A stretch of 64,000 nt of DNA from Paenibacillus borealis (lineage in GTDB: Bacteria > Bacillota > Bacilli > Paenibacillales > Paenibacillaceae): NCBI RefSeq assembly GCF_000758665.1, contig NZ_CP009285.1:1302001-1366000 (forward strand). The letters run 5' to 3'. The first letter of the stretch is position 1. Each line of letters starts with the position of its first letter. Below, one piece after another: positions 36,520-44,292 of this stretch. Under the pieces are notes generated by a model. It worked only from the letters and a program-made list of their open reading frames with translations. It was not told the DNA's origin and searched no databases. The translations under genes and the position numbers were made by a program.

Positions 36520-38553
36520 ATGAACACAACTCCGGTTACAAGCAGTGTGACCGAGAAATTGGCTGTAAACACGCTGCGCACCTTATCCATCGACGCCGTG
36601 GAGAAGGCAGGCTCGGGGCATCCGGGCATGCCAATGGGGGCAGCTCCGATGGCTTACGCTTTGTGGGCAGGAGATATGAAGCACAATCCGCGCAACCCCG
36701 GCTGGTTCAACCGTGACCGCTTCGTCCTGTCTGCGGGGCATGGCTCGTCCCTGCTCTACAGCCTGCTGCACCTGTTCGGCTATGGGCTTACAATAGAGGA
36801 CCTGCAAAGCTTCCGGCAATGGGGCAGCCGGACTCCCGGACATCCCGAATTCGGGCATACACCCGGTGTGGAGGCCACTACCGGTCCACTGGGTCAGGGG
36901 ATGGCCATGGCTGTCGGAATGGCAATGGCTGAGCGTCATCTGGCCGCTGTCTACAATAAGGAACAGTTTCCGCTGGTGGATCATTATACGTACTGTATCT
37001 GCGGCGATGGCGATCTGATGGAAGGCGTATCGGCGGAGGCGGCTTCACTGGCCGGCCACCTTGGTCTGGGGCGTCTGATTGTCCTGTATGATTCCAACGA
37101 CATCTCGCTGGATGGAGCGCTTGCGATGTCCTTCTCTGAATCTGTGGAGGAACGCTTCACCGCATATGGATGGCAGGTGCTGCGGGTTACGGACGGCAAC
37201 AGTGTGGAAGATATTCAGGCGGCTATTGCTGAAGGCCGGGCCGATGAAGAGCGGCCGACGCTGATTGAAGTGAAGACCGTGATCGGCTACGGCTCGCCGA
37301 ACAAAGGCGGGACCTCAGCCTGTCATGGCGCTCCGCTGGGAGCTGAAGAGGTCCGGGCAGCGAAGGCTGCTTACGAATGGGTGCATGAACCCTTTGGGGT
37401 GCCGGCAGCAGTGAAGGCACACTTCGCGGAGCTGGCTATGCATGGGGAACAGGCGGAGATGGAATGGAATGAGCTGCGGCGTGAATACGAGCTGCAATTT
37501 CCGCAGCTGGCCGTCCGGTTTAATGCGGCTGTCTCAGGAGAACTGCCCCCGGACTGGCAGGAGGATCTGCCGCAGTTCACCCCGGGTCAGAGTCTGGCAA
37601 CGCGGGAATCTTCCGGCCGTGTCCTGAATGCGGCTGCACAGGTCATTCCGAAGCTGATTGGCGGATCGGCCGATCTGGCCAGCTCGAACAAGACGCTGCT
37701 GAAGGGCAGCGGCAATTACAGCCGCGGGGCTTATGCCGGCCGTAATCTCTGGTTCGGTGTACGTGAATTTGCGATGGGCGCGGCGATGAACGGCATGGCT
37801 CTGCATGGCGGGGTCAAGGTGTTCGGTGCTACCTTCTTTGTTTTCTCGGATTATCTGCGTCCGGCAATCCGCCTTGCCGCCCTGATGAAGCTGCCGGTAA
37901 CCTATGTGTTCACCCACGACAGCGTGGCCGTAGGCGAGGATGGGCCGACCCATGAACCCGTTGAGCAGCTGGCTTCGCTGCGGGCGATGCCCGGATTGTC
38001 CGTCATCCGCCCGGCTGATGCCAAGGAGACCGCAGCCGCCTGGCGCCTGGCACTGGAGAGCAAGGACGCGCCGACTGCGCTGATTCTCTCCAGGCAGAAT
38101 CTGCCCACGCTTGCCATTGAAGATCATGCCGCTTATGAAGGGGTGAAGAGAGGCGCATACATTGTCTCCCCGGCAGCGGAAGATGCTGAGGGCCTCCTCC
38201 TGGCAACAGGCTCGGAGGTCAGCCTGGCGATTACTGCGCAGGCGCTGCTTGCTGCAGAAGGTGTGTATGTCTCCGTCGTGAGCATGCCTAGCTGGGACCG
38301 CTTCGAACAGCAGACTCCGGAATATAGGGAAAGTGTGCTGCCCGCAGCGCTTAAGGTAAGGCTTGCCGTGGAACTGGGCTCCCCGTTCGGCTGGAGGGAA
38401 TACACGGGTGATACGGGCCGGACGCTTACGCTCAGCGGCTTCGGGGCATCCGCCCCGGCAGAGGTGCTGTTCAGGGAATACGGCTTCACGCCGGAGAACC
38501 TGGCGCTGCAATTCAAGCGGCTGGCTGCGGAGAACGGAAAGGTGGGGGTATAG
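36520..38553 (+). CDS. tkt: Transketolase
   Basis: The 677-residue thiamine-diphosphate enzyme moves two-carbon units between sugar phosphates. It has [15 protein letters not shown] (residues 26-40), the ThDP motif [35 protein letters not shown] in the pyrimidine domain, and the C-terminal domain with [10 protein letters not shown]. The length is typical. The ATG at 36520 follows AGAGAGGGAGAAGG. With rpe and rpiB it completes the non-oxidative pentose phosphate reactions inside the operon, so imported pentitol carbon can reach fructose-6-phosphate and glyceraldehyde-3-phosphate (transaldolase must come from elsewhere). Confidence 0.96.
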   Translation: MNTTPVTSSVTEKLAVNTLRTLSIDAVEKAGSGHPGMPMGAAPMAYALWAGDMKHNPRNPGWFNRDRFVLSAGHGSSLLYSLLHLFGYGLTIEDLQSFRQWGSRTPGHPEFGHTPGVEATTGPLGQGMAMAVGMAMAERHLAAVYNKEQFPLVDHYTYCICGDGDLMEGVSAEAASLAGHLGLGRLIVLYDSNDISLDGALAMSFSESVEERFTAYGWQVLRVTDGNSVEDIQAAIAEGRADEERPTLIEVKTVIGYGSPNKGGTSACHGAPLGAEEVRAAKAAYEWVHEPFGVPAAVKAHFAELAMHGEQAEMEWNELRREYELQFPQLAVRFNAAVSGELPPDWQEDLPQFTPGQSLATRESSGRVLNAAAQVIPKLIGGSADLASSNKTLLKGSGNYSRGAYAGRNLWFGVREFAMGAAMNGMALHGGVKVFGATFFVFSDYLRPAIRLAALMKLPVTYVFTHDSVAVGEDGPTHEPVEQLASLRAMPGLSVIRPADAKETAAAWRLALESKDAPTALILSRQNLPTLAIEDHAAYEGVKRGAYIVSPAAEDAEGLLLATGSEVSLAITAQALLAAEGVYVSVVSMPSWDRFEQQTPEYRESVLPAALKVRLAVELGSPFGWREYTGDTGRTLTLSGFGASAPAEVLFREYGFTPENLALQFKRLAAENGKVGV

Positions 38554-38555
38554 CG

Positions 38556-38822
38556 ATGGTTATGGAAACATTCGTAGTCACTGAAGAATCAGGCCTGCAT
38601 GCCCGTCCGGCTTCGGTGCTGGTCCAGACCGCCAGTAAGTTCAAGGCGGAGCTGCGCATTGAATACGACGGCAGAAGCGTCAATCTGAAATCTATAGTCG
38701 GTGTGATGTCGCTGGGGGTTCCCCAGGGTCATTCCTTCACAATCTCCAGCTTCGGGGAAGATGAGGAAGAGGCGATTGCCAAACTGAGCAGCATTATCAT
38801 CGGCCAGGGGCTGGGACAATGA
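38556..38822 (+). CDS. HPr family phosphocarrier protein
   Basis: The 88-residue protein has the HPr active site SGLHARPASVL (His15 region) and the regulatory serine region NLKSIVGVMSLGV. It shuttles phosphate from Enzyme I to EIIA proteins. It starts 2 nt after tkt, with AAAGGTGGGGG inside the tkt end as ribosome site, and its stop overlaps the Enzyme I start. An operon-borne HPr beside its own Enzyme I suggests a dedicated phosphate supply for this PTS. The genome presumably has a general ptsH as well. Confidence 0.92.
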   Translation: MVMETFVVTEESGLHARPASVLVQTASKFKAELRIEYDGRSVNLKSIVGVMSLGVPQGHSFTISSFGEDEEEAIAKLSSIIIGQGLGQ

Positions 38823-40549
38823 TGCTGCAGATGCTGAAGGGAATTGGCGCTTCATCCGGCATCGCGATTGCCAAGGCACACTGCCTGCATACGGCAGCGC
38901 CGGTGATTGAGAAGGACAGCAGGCTGGGTACACAGGCAGAGCTGGAACGGTTCGGAGCAGCCGTCAGTCTGGCGGTTACACAAGTCAGAGAGCTTAAGGC
39001 GCTTACGGCACAGAAGCTGGGGGAAGCCGAGGCCGGAATTTTTGAAGCGCATCTGCTGGTGCTGGATGACCCGGAGCTGCTTGGGGCAGTCAGGGAGCAG
39101 ATCATTGCTCAGGAAGCTACAGCGGAATACGCACTGCAAGAGGTTACGAGGCAAATTGTAGTGTCTTTTGAATCACTTAACACAGAGTATCTGCGGGAGC
39201 GGGCCGGGGATATCCGCGATGTATCCCGGCGGGTTATGAACGCGCTGTCCGGGAGAGCAACCGGTGTGCAGGACATTAAGCAGCCGGTAATTATCGTTGC
39301 CCAAGACCTTACACCTTCGGATACGGTGCAACTGAACCGGGATTATGTGAAAGGTTTCACTACTGTGGCGGGTGGAACGACCTCCCACTCGGCCATTATG
39401 GCCCGGGCGATGGAGATTCCGGCCGTTGTCGGTGCAGCGGATGCGCTGCAGGAGATCCGTCAGGACGATTTGCTTATTCTTGACGGGGAGGAAGGCGTGC
39501 TGCTGGTGAATCCGCCCTCCGGAGTGATCGCTGAATATGAAGGGAAGCGGCTGGAATTGGAGCGCCGTAAGGAGCAGCAGGCGAAGCTTGCGGCACTGCC
39601 TACAGTATCCTCTGACGGGCATCAGGTGGAGCTGGCCGGCAATATCGGCAGTCCGGGAGACGTGGCCGCCGTGCTGCAGCATGGGGGAGAAGGCGTCGGC
39701 CTGTTCCGTACCGAGTTTCTGTACATGGGCCGGAAGGAGCTTCCGTCCGAAGAAGAACAGTTTCAGGCCTACCGGAGCGTGCTGGAGCAGATGGGAGGGC
39801 GGCCCGTGGTTGTCCGCACGATTGATATCGGCGGCGATAAGGAGCTGCCTTGCCTGAAGCTGCCGAAGGAGGAGAATCCCTTCCTCGGCTTCCGGGCCAT
39901 CCGGCTCTGTCTGGAGACAGCGGAGCAGGAGCTGTTCCGGACGCAATTGCGCGCGCTGCTGCGTGCAGGGGTCTACGGGAACCTGAAGATCATGTTCCCG
40001 ATGATCGCCACGCTGGATGAGCTTCGCCAGGCCAAACAGGTGCTGGCGCAGGAGAAGCGCAAGCTGGAGCAGGCAGGCATCCCGGCAGGCGCCGGTATCG
40101 CTGTCGGGATGATGGTGGAAATTCCTGCAGCGGCGGTGATGGCCGATCTGTTCGCACCGGAGGTGGACTTCTTCAGCATCGGCACTAATGATCTGATTCA
40201 GTATACGATGGCCGCCGACCGCATGAACAGCAGGGTATCCTATCTATACCAGCCTTACAACCCAGCGGTGCTGCGCCTGATTAAGGGCGTCATTGACGCC
40301 GCACACAGCCATGGCAAATGGGTGGGGATGTGCGGGGAAATGGCCGGGAACAGGGCAGCCATTCCGCTGCTGCTAGGCCTGGGCTTGGATGAGTTCAGTA
40401 TGGGCGCCCCGTCCATTCTGGCGGCGAGAGAATGCATTATGCAGCTGTCCCGAGCCGGGATGGAGGAGCTCGCCCGGAAGGCTCTGTCTATGGGCACTGC
40501 GGAAGAGGTCATAGCTCTGCTGCGGCAGGAAGCGGACAGGAGGACGTAA
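38819..40549 (+). CDS. ptsI: PTS Enzyme I (phosphoenolpyruvate-protein phosphotransferase)
   Basis: The 576-residue enzyme starts the PTS by taking phosphate from PEP. The phosphohistidine lies in GGTTSHSAIMARAMEIPAVVG (about residue 186); the PEP-binding barrel shows IGGDKELPCL, FSIGTNDLIQYTMA and the catalytic CGEMAG. ATG 38819 overlaps the HPr stop; a second ATG follows at once. The last codons and the TAA are part of the first unit of a 42-bp repeat array, so the C-terminus may have been altered by repeat expansion. No gene follows in the operon. Confidence 0.95.
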   Translation: MMLQMLKGIGASSGIAIAKAHCLHTAAPVIEKDSRLGTQAELERFGAAVSLAVTQVRELKALTAQKLGEAEAGIFEAHLLVLDDPELLGAVREQIIAQEATAEYALQEVTRQIVVSFESLNTEYLRERAGDIRDVSRRVMNALSGRATGVQDIKQPVIIVAQDLTPSDTVQLNRDYVKGFTTVAGGTTSHSAIMARAMEIPAVVGAADALQEIRQDDLLILDGEEGVLLVNPPSGVIAEYEGKRLELERRKEQQAKLAALPTVSSDGHQVELAGNIGSPGDVAAVLQHGGEGVGLFRTEFLYMGRKELPSEEEQFQAYRSVLEQMGGRPVVVRTIDIGGDKELPCLKLPKEENPFLGFRAIRLCLETAEQELFRTQLRALLRAGVYGNLKIMFPMIATLDELRQAKQVLAQEKRKLEQAGIPAGAGIAVGMMVEIPAAAVMADLFAPEVDFFSIGTNDLIQYTMAADRMNSRVSYLYQPYNPAVLRLIKGVIDAAHSHGKWVGMCGEMAGNRAAIPLLLGLGLDEFSMGAPSILAARECIMQLSRAGMEELARKALSMGTAEEVIALLRQEADRRT

Positions 40550-40795
40550 TTCCGAAGAATGGTAATTCTTCTGCAAGCCCGCAGAGGACGTAAGTCCGCA
40601 GAGCGGTAATTCTGCGAGCCCGCAGGAGGACGTAAGTCCGCAGAGCGGTAATTCTGCGAGCCCGCAGGAGGAGGTAAGTCCGCAGACTCGCAATTCTGCA
40701 AGGTCGCAGGAGGAGGTAAATCCGAAGACCGGCAATTCTGCAAGCCCGCAGGAGGAGGTAATTCCGTAGACCGGCAATTCTGCAAGCCCGCAGGC
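40542..40795. repeat. 42-bp tandem repeat, six units, overlapping the ptsI stop
   Basis: Units start at 40542, 40586, 40628, 40670, 40712 and 40754 (first step 44 bp, then 42 bp each). Core: GGACGTAAGTCCGCAGAG, then CGGTAATTCTGC, then GAGCCCGCAG. Each unit has an inverted repeat CGCAGA/TCTGCG. The period is 14 codons, so an antisense frame stays open across the array, but it has no start signals. The first unit provides the TAA of ptsI. Confidence 0.9.
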
Positions 40796-40920
40796 TGTGC
40801 GGTGTTTATGTGCGGTGTGTAGAGAAGTCATGAGGTTAACCGGCAAGTCTTCAGGTGATTTAGTATTCATAGTTCCGTTAACTCTGCAACCCAGTAATCC
40901 CTTTTAGGAGAATCCGCCCT

Positions 40921-40963
40921 GACCTGCCCTTCCGCCTGCAAGAGTGGAGAGCAGGTCTTTTTT
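40921..40963 (+). terminator. Terminator after the ptsI/42-bp array
   Basis: GACCTGC (40921-40927) and GCAGGTC (40951-40957) form a stem followed by TTTTTT. Confidence 0.65.
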
Positions 40964-41031
40964 ATGCTTTAGGAGATTATGATATTAGTCTGTCTGTTAC
41001 TGAATCCCCAAGAAGTCGATGGCATGGTCAA

Positions 41032-41454
41032 ATGAAGAGCACTAGTGCCCCTGATTTGATTGGATGCAGGCCAAGGGATGAAATGAAGAGCACTAGTGCC
41101 CCTGATTTGACTGGATGCAGGCCAAGGGATGAAATGAAGAGCACTAGTGCCCCTGATTTGACTGGATGCAGGCCAAGGGATGAAATGAAGAGCACTAGTG
41201 CCCCTGATTTGACTGGATGTAGGCCAAGGGATGAAATGAAGAGCACTAGTGCCCCTGATTTGACTGGATGTAGGCTAATGGAGGAAATGAGGAGCACTAG
41301 TGCCCCTGATTTGACTGGATGTAGGCTAATGGAGGAAATGAGGAGCACTAGTGCCCCTGATTTCACCGGATGTGGGCTAATTGGATGAAATGAAGAGCAC
41401 TAGTGCCCCTGATTTGACTGGATGTAGGCTAATGGAGGAAATGAGGAGCACTAG
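41032..41454. repeat. 51-bp tandem repeat array A, left part (nine units)
   Basis: Units start at 41032, 41083, 41134, 41185, 41236, 41287, 41338, 41390 and 41441; all steps are 51 bp except one of 52. The unit reads ATGAAGAGCACTAGTGCCCC, then TGATTTGACTGGATG, then CAGGCCAAGGGATGAA or a variant. GCACTAGTGC is a perfect palindrome in every unit. The last unit is cut by the insertion sequence at 41455. Frames are open on both strands because 51 is divisible by three; there are no ribosome sites. Confidence 0.95.
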
Positions 41455-41484
41455 TGGACCTCTGTCAAGAAAGTAGACGTGAAC

Positions 41485-42315
41485 CTAAGCGGTTTTCCGC
41501 TTAAATGTTGCTGCAAACTGAACCGGAGATACGTAACCCAGTGCCCCATGGATTCGTTTACAGTTGTAGAAAAATTCAATGTATTGGTAGATGGAATCAT
41601 AGGCCTGCTTCTTTGTTTTAAATCGAGTCCAGTACACAAACTCTTTTTTCAAGAGGCTGTGAAAAGATTCGATACAGGCGTTATCATAACAGTTCCCTTT
41701 GCGGCTCATACTTGCAGTCATCTGGTACTTCTCCAGGCGTCCCCGGTAGTCTGCAGAGGCATACTGCGAGCCTCGATCCGAATGGTGAATCAAGCCCTTC
41801 CCGGGGCGTTTCGCTTGGTAGGCATCGTCTAGAGCGCCCTGTACGAGGTCTGTGGTCATCCGGTCGCCCAGCCGCCAGCCTACGATCTCCCGGGTGCATA
41901 GGTCCAGCACGCTCGCCAAGTACATCCGCCCTTCCCGACAGGGAATGTAAGTAATATCTGCGACCCACGCCTGGTTTGGCTTTTCGGTTTGGAATTGCTG
42001 GTTCAGCAAGTTAGGGGCAATGGGCAAAGGATGGTTAGAGTCGGTCGTGTGTACGCGAAACCTCTTCGCGACACAGGAGCGCAGGCCCAGTTCTCTCATG
42101 TACTTTCCTACTGTGCGTTCGCTTACCTTGTACCCCTCACGCTTCAAGAGAACCGTAATTTTGGGGCTACCGTAACGACCATGCGAGTCGTGAAAATGAT
42201 AGGTAATCCGCTTAAGCAGTAACGCTTTGCGGGTGGCTTGGGGGCTGGGCTTCGCTGTTCTCCATTTGTAATAACCGCTCCGTGATACCTGAAAGACGTT
42301 GCACATCTTCTCCAC
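41485..42315 (-). CDS. IS3-family transposase OrfB (DDE integrase)
   Basis: The 276-residue OrfB has the retroviral-type integrase core with the DDE triad: D in QAWVADITYIP, D in GLIHHSDRGSQYAS, and E in CIESFHSLLKKEF. An HTH_21 region (GRYGSPKITVLLKREG) precedes it. It lies in the -1 frame relative to OrfA and is normally made as an OrfAB fusion. From the slippery site the fused frame reads SSAHLQQPKELRFQFIEDHR and runs into this ORF without a stop, so the element looks functional. Confidence 0.93.
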   Translation of the reverse strand: MEKMCNVFQVSRSGYYKWRTAKPSPQATRKALLLKRITYHFHDSHGRYGSPKITVLLKREGYKVSERTVGKYMRELGLRSCVAKRFRVHTTDSNHPLPIAPNLLNQQFQTEKPNQAWVADITYIPCREGRMYLASVLDLCTREIVGWRLGDRMTTDLVQGALDDAYQAKRPGKGLIHHSDRGSQYASADYRGRLEKYQMTASMSRKGNCYDNACIESFHSLLKKEFVYWTRFKTKKQAYDSIYQYIEFFYNCKRIHGALGYVSPVQFAATFKRKTA

Positions 42316-42353
42316 TGGGAACTCGGAGCGATGATCTTCTATAAACTGGAATC

Positions 42354-42650
42354 TCAGTTCTTTGGGTTGCTGAAGATGTGCACTGCTTTTTTTAGGATGG
42401 CCATTTCCTCCGTCAGGTCTGCCACCTGTTGGTCGCGTTCCTTCAGTTGACGTTCCAACTCTCTGACTTTGTCTGGGGTGGCTATGGGCTCACTCTGAAA
42501 CGACCGGTACTTCCCCAGCCATTGGTGCAGGGTTTTGGCGGGGATGTCCAGTTCCAGGGCGAGTTCTGCCACCGTCTTGGTTTGCTCCTGGATATACTTT
42601 ACGGTCTGTTTTTTATATTCTTCATTGTAGCTTCTCCGTGTTCCACTCAT
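42354..42650 (-). CDS. IS3-family transposase OrfA (helix-turn-helix)
   Basis: The 98-residue OrfA carries a helix-turn-helix (VAELALELDIPAKTLHQWL) and a C-terminal leucine-zipper-like helix (VRELERQLKERDQQVADL). It binds the element ends. Near its end the message has seven A residues then G (42393 down to 42387 on the plus strand, read as T7), where -1 frameshifting would give OrfAB. The ATG at 42650 follows a weak ribosome site. Confidence 0.92.
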   Translation of the reverse strand: MSGTRRSYNEEYKKQTVKYIQEQTKTVAELALELDIPAKTLHQWLGKYRSFQSEPIATPDKVRELERQLKERDQQVADLTEEMAILKKAVHIFSNPKN

Positions 42651-42710
42651 GTGGGCACCTCCTCGTTAATCTCATTATCCCTATTCTCTTAACGGGTGTC
42701 CACGATTAAT

Positions 42711-42860
42711 ACTAACAGCATAGTGCCCCTGATTTCACCGGATGTGGGCTAATTGGAGGAAATGAAGAGCACTAGTGCCCCTGATTTGATTGGATGTAGG
42801 CTAATGGTGGAAATGAAGAGCACTAATGCCCCTGATTTCACGGGATGTGGGGTTTGATTT
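42711..42860. repeat. 51-bp tandem repeat array A, right part
   Basis: The array seen left of the insertion sequence continues: a partial unit from 42711 (ATAGTGCCCC), then units at 42762 and 42813, each with AAGAGCACTA-TGCCCCTGATTT. Eight bases (42703-42710) separate the element end from the repeat. A lone decayed copy follows later at about 43127-43165 (GGAGGAAATGAGGAGCATTA). Confidence 0.85.
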
Positions 42861-42899
42861 TGATCAGGAATCCCAAAGAAGTTGACAGGATGGTGATCT

Positions 42900-43103
42900 G
42901 ATTCCGCCGAAAGTGGGTGATATGTGAAAACCAAAGGGATAAATCCCTCTGATTCCGCCGAAAGTGGGTGATATGTGAAAATCAAAGGGATAAATCCCTC
43001 TGATTCCGCCGAAAGTGGGTGATATGTGAAAACCAAAGGGATAAATCCCTCTGATTCCACCGAAAGTGAGCGGAATGTGAAAATCAAAGGGATAAATCCC
43101 TCT
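42900..43103. repeat. 51-bp tandem repeat array B, four units
   Basis: Units start at 42900, 42951, 43002 and 43053, exactly 51 bp apart. Unit: GATTCCGCCGAAAGTGGGTG, then ATATGTGAAAA, then CCAAAGGGATAAATCCCTCT. The end contains the hairpin AGGGAT-AA-ATCCCT. The sequence is unrelated to array A but has the same period. The stretch 43104-43411 after it has only the decayed array A copy and short GC-rich repeats (CAGGCCGCA twice near 43243), with no gene. Confidence 0.93.
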
Positions 43104-43411
43104 AATTCCTAAATACGGCCGGCCAAGGGAGGAAATGAGGAGCATTAGTGCGCTTAATTTCACCAGTGGCTGCCCCGGAAGTATTCTGAATCGGGTAATG
43201 TGAGGTGGCCTTAAAATCTGCATAAGCTGCTCAGGCACAGGCCGCACAGGCCGCATAAGCTCAGCTCGATTCAACAGTTAGGGGGGATCTATTTCGTTTG
43301 AGATTTGGAGATGCTTTGCCCACTTAAACAGCGGAGTGGATGAAACGATTGTGTACAAGCGGCAGCGGCTGCCTGAAAGCTTTCCGCAGGAAAACTTACC
43401 TCGGAAGCATC

Positions 43412-43600
43412 GTGCCCAGCTAAGTACGCAATCTCTAGCCGGTGAAAGTCCGGCACGCGGGAGGGGCCAAGCCCCCGCGTAGCTAGGATGCCTGCACATG
43501 GCGAAATCTGTGTGTAGAGGCGCATCGGCAAAAGTACTGTTGTAAGACCGTGCGAGCAACTGACTAGGCCGAAACATCCAGTGGATTTTGCCGCTTCGTC
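43412..43600 (+). ncRNA. Highly structured RNA-like segment, resembling the 5' part of a group II intron
   Basis: The sequence starts GTGCCCAGC and shows nested stems: CTAGC (43435) with GCTAG (43482), GCCGG-TGAAAGT-CCGGC (43438-43454), ACGCGG with CCGCGT (43455-43480) around GGGGC-CAA-GCCCC, and GATGC (43487) with GCATC (43522). A GGTGAAAGTCC hairpin of this kind is common in the 5' domains of bacterial group II introns. No reverse transcriptase gene and no clear domain V are present, so at best it is a remnant. Another structured RNA is possible. Confidence 0.4.
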
Positions 43601-43754
43601 AAGTGGTTGCGCAAGAGGGCAAAAGGAAGCCGACCCATGCTTTAGGACGAAGGCCAAGGAAGTTGCAGAGAAATTGGAGCAGCGTCCTCACAAAAAGCAT
43701 TCGTAAATCCCGCACAAAACCAAAAGGCACAGCCCAAACAATCCGCTTAGGCCG

Positions 43755-43826
43755 TGAACCAAGTGTTGCACTCATGATTCCGGCACCAATTAAAATCACG
43801 TCTGTTTTGGTTTGTTGGTTGCTCAT
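43755..43826 (-). pseudogene. mqo: Malate:quinone oxidoreductase, N-terminal stub
   Basis: Reading on the minus strand from ATG 43826, the first 24 residues, including KTDVILIGAGIMSATLGS, match the FAD-binding N-terminus of Mqo. After the serine at 43755 the frame enters unrelated sequence, and the other 470 or so residues of the enzyme are missing. The ribosome site AAAGGACGG is intact. The upstream region with DnaA boxes is also intact, so the break lies only on the downstream side, where the structured segment and repeats now stand. Confidence 0.75.
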
Positions 43827-43979
43827 TTTCTACCGTCCTTTACCCAGCGATTTGCAGGCCTTGATTTATGTTAACCCATGCAAATGTCCGCTACGTTAAC
43901 CGGTATCTGTTCCTCGCGTGCTCCGTGCTTCCGCAATCCCTTAACATCAATTTTTTGCCCAATGCGGGTTTTGTCAAGC

Positions 43980-44251
43980 TGTGGACAACGTTATCCACAT
44001 ATTCCGCACGAGTTGTGTAAAAACCGTGTAAAATCAGCAATAACGCCTTTTTTTTGGAGGCCATAAACAGGAGGTTATGCATTGAATCAGTTTTGTGAAA
44101 ACTGTGGATAATGTGGATAATTCGGTGGATAAAAAGTCCTTGACAAGGAAAATAGCGATTTTACGCATAAAAAAAGCCCCGGAGGGCTATTTTTCAACAG
44201 TAGTTATGCACGAAAACTGTGGATGGCGCTGTGGATAACTATTTATGAACA
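43980..44251. promoter_or_regulatory. DnaA-box cluster
   Basis: Four perfect TTATCCACA boxes are present, at 43991-43999 (plus), 44103-44111, 44112-44120 and 44230-44238 (minus). One-mismatch boxes lie at 43980-43988 (TGTGGACAA), 44124-44132 (GGTGGATAA), 44204-44212 (TTATGCACG) and 44243-44251 (TTATGAACA). Two boxes are back to back and two form a palindrome. It lies between the mqo stub and the ABC-F gene, away from any dnaA gene, so it is more likely a DnaA titration or regulatory site than the origin. Confidence 0.75.
44169..44195 (-). terminator. Terminator of the ABC-F gene
   Basis: On the minus strand, AGCCCTCCGGGGCT forms a hairpin followed by T7. It lies about 100 nt after the ABC-F stop, inside the DnaA-box cluster. 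Confidence 0.75.
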
Positions 44252-44292
44252 AATCGGAAACAGTTGAATTTTATTTTTTTACTGCCTTTACA

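Larger units (their letters stand above)
41455..42702 (-). mobile_element. IS3-family insertion sequence (IS150 group), apparently intact
   Basis: The 1248-bp element has ends TGGACCTCTG (plus strand, 41455) and GGGTGTCCA (to 42702). The terminal inverted repeats match at 16 of 24 positions. It carries orfA and orfB on the minus strand with a slippery A7-G run for -1 frameshifting. No clear target duplication is seen: CTAG on the left and CGAT on the right. It interrupts the 51-bp array. Confidence 0.9.

Noticed and set aside
40255..40870. Antisense open frames across the ptsI end and the 42-bp array
   Set aside because: They result from the 14-codon period and from the opposite strand of ptsI; no start signals.
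41032..41388. Open frames on both strands across array A, encoding 17-residue repeats
   Set aside because: The period of 51 keeps any stop-free frame open, on both strands at once, and there is no ribosome site. The other arrays behave the same way.
41032..43103. CRISPR array
   Set aside because: The whole unit is repeated, with no variable spacers between short constant repeats, and no cas genes are near.
43588..43899. 103-residue plus-strand frame opposite the mqo stub
   Set aside because: It crosses the junction between the structured segment and antisense mqo and has no ribosome site or known domain.
43980..44251. Chromosomal replication origin
   Set aside because: DnaA boxes are present, but there is no dnaA, dnaN or rpmH nearby and no clear AT-rich unwinding region beside them.
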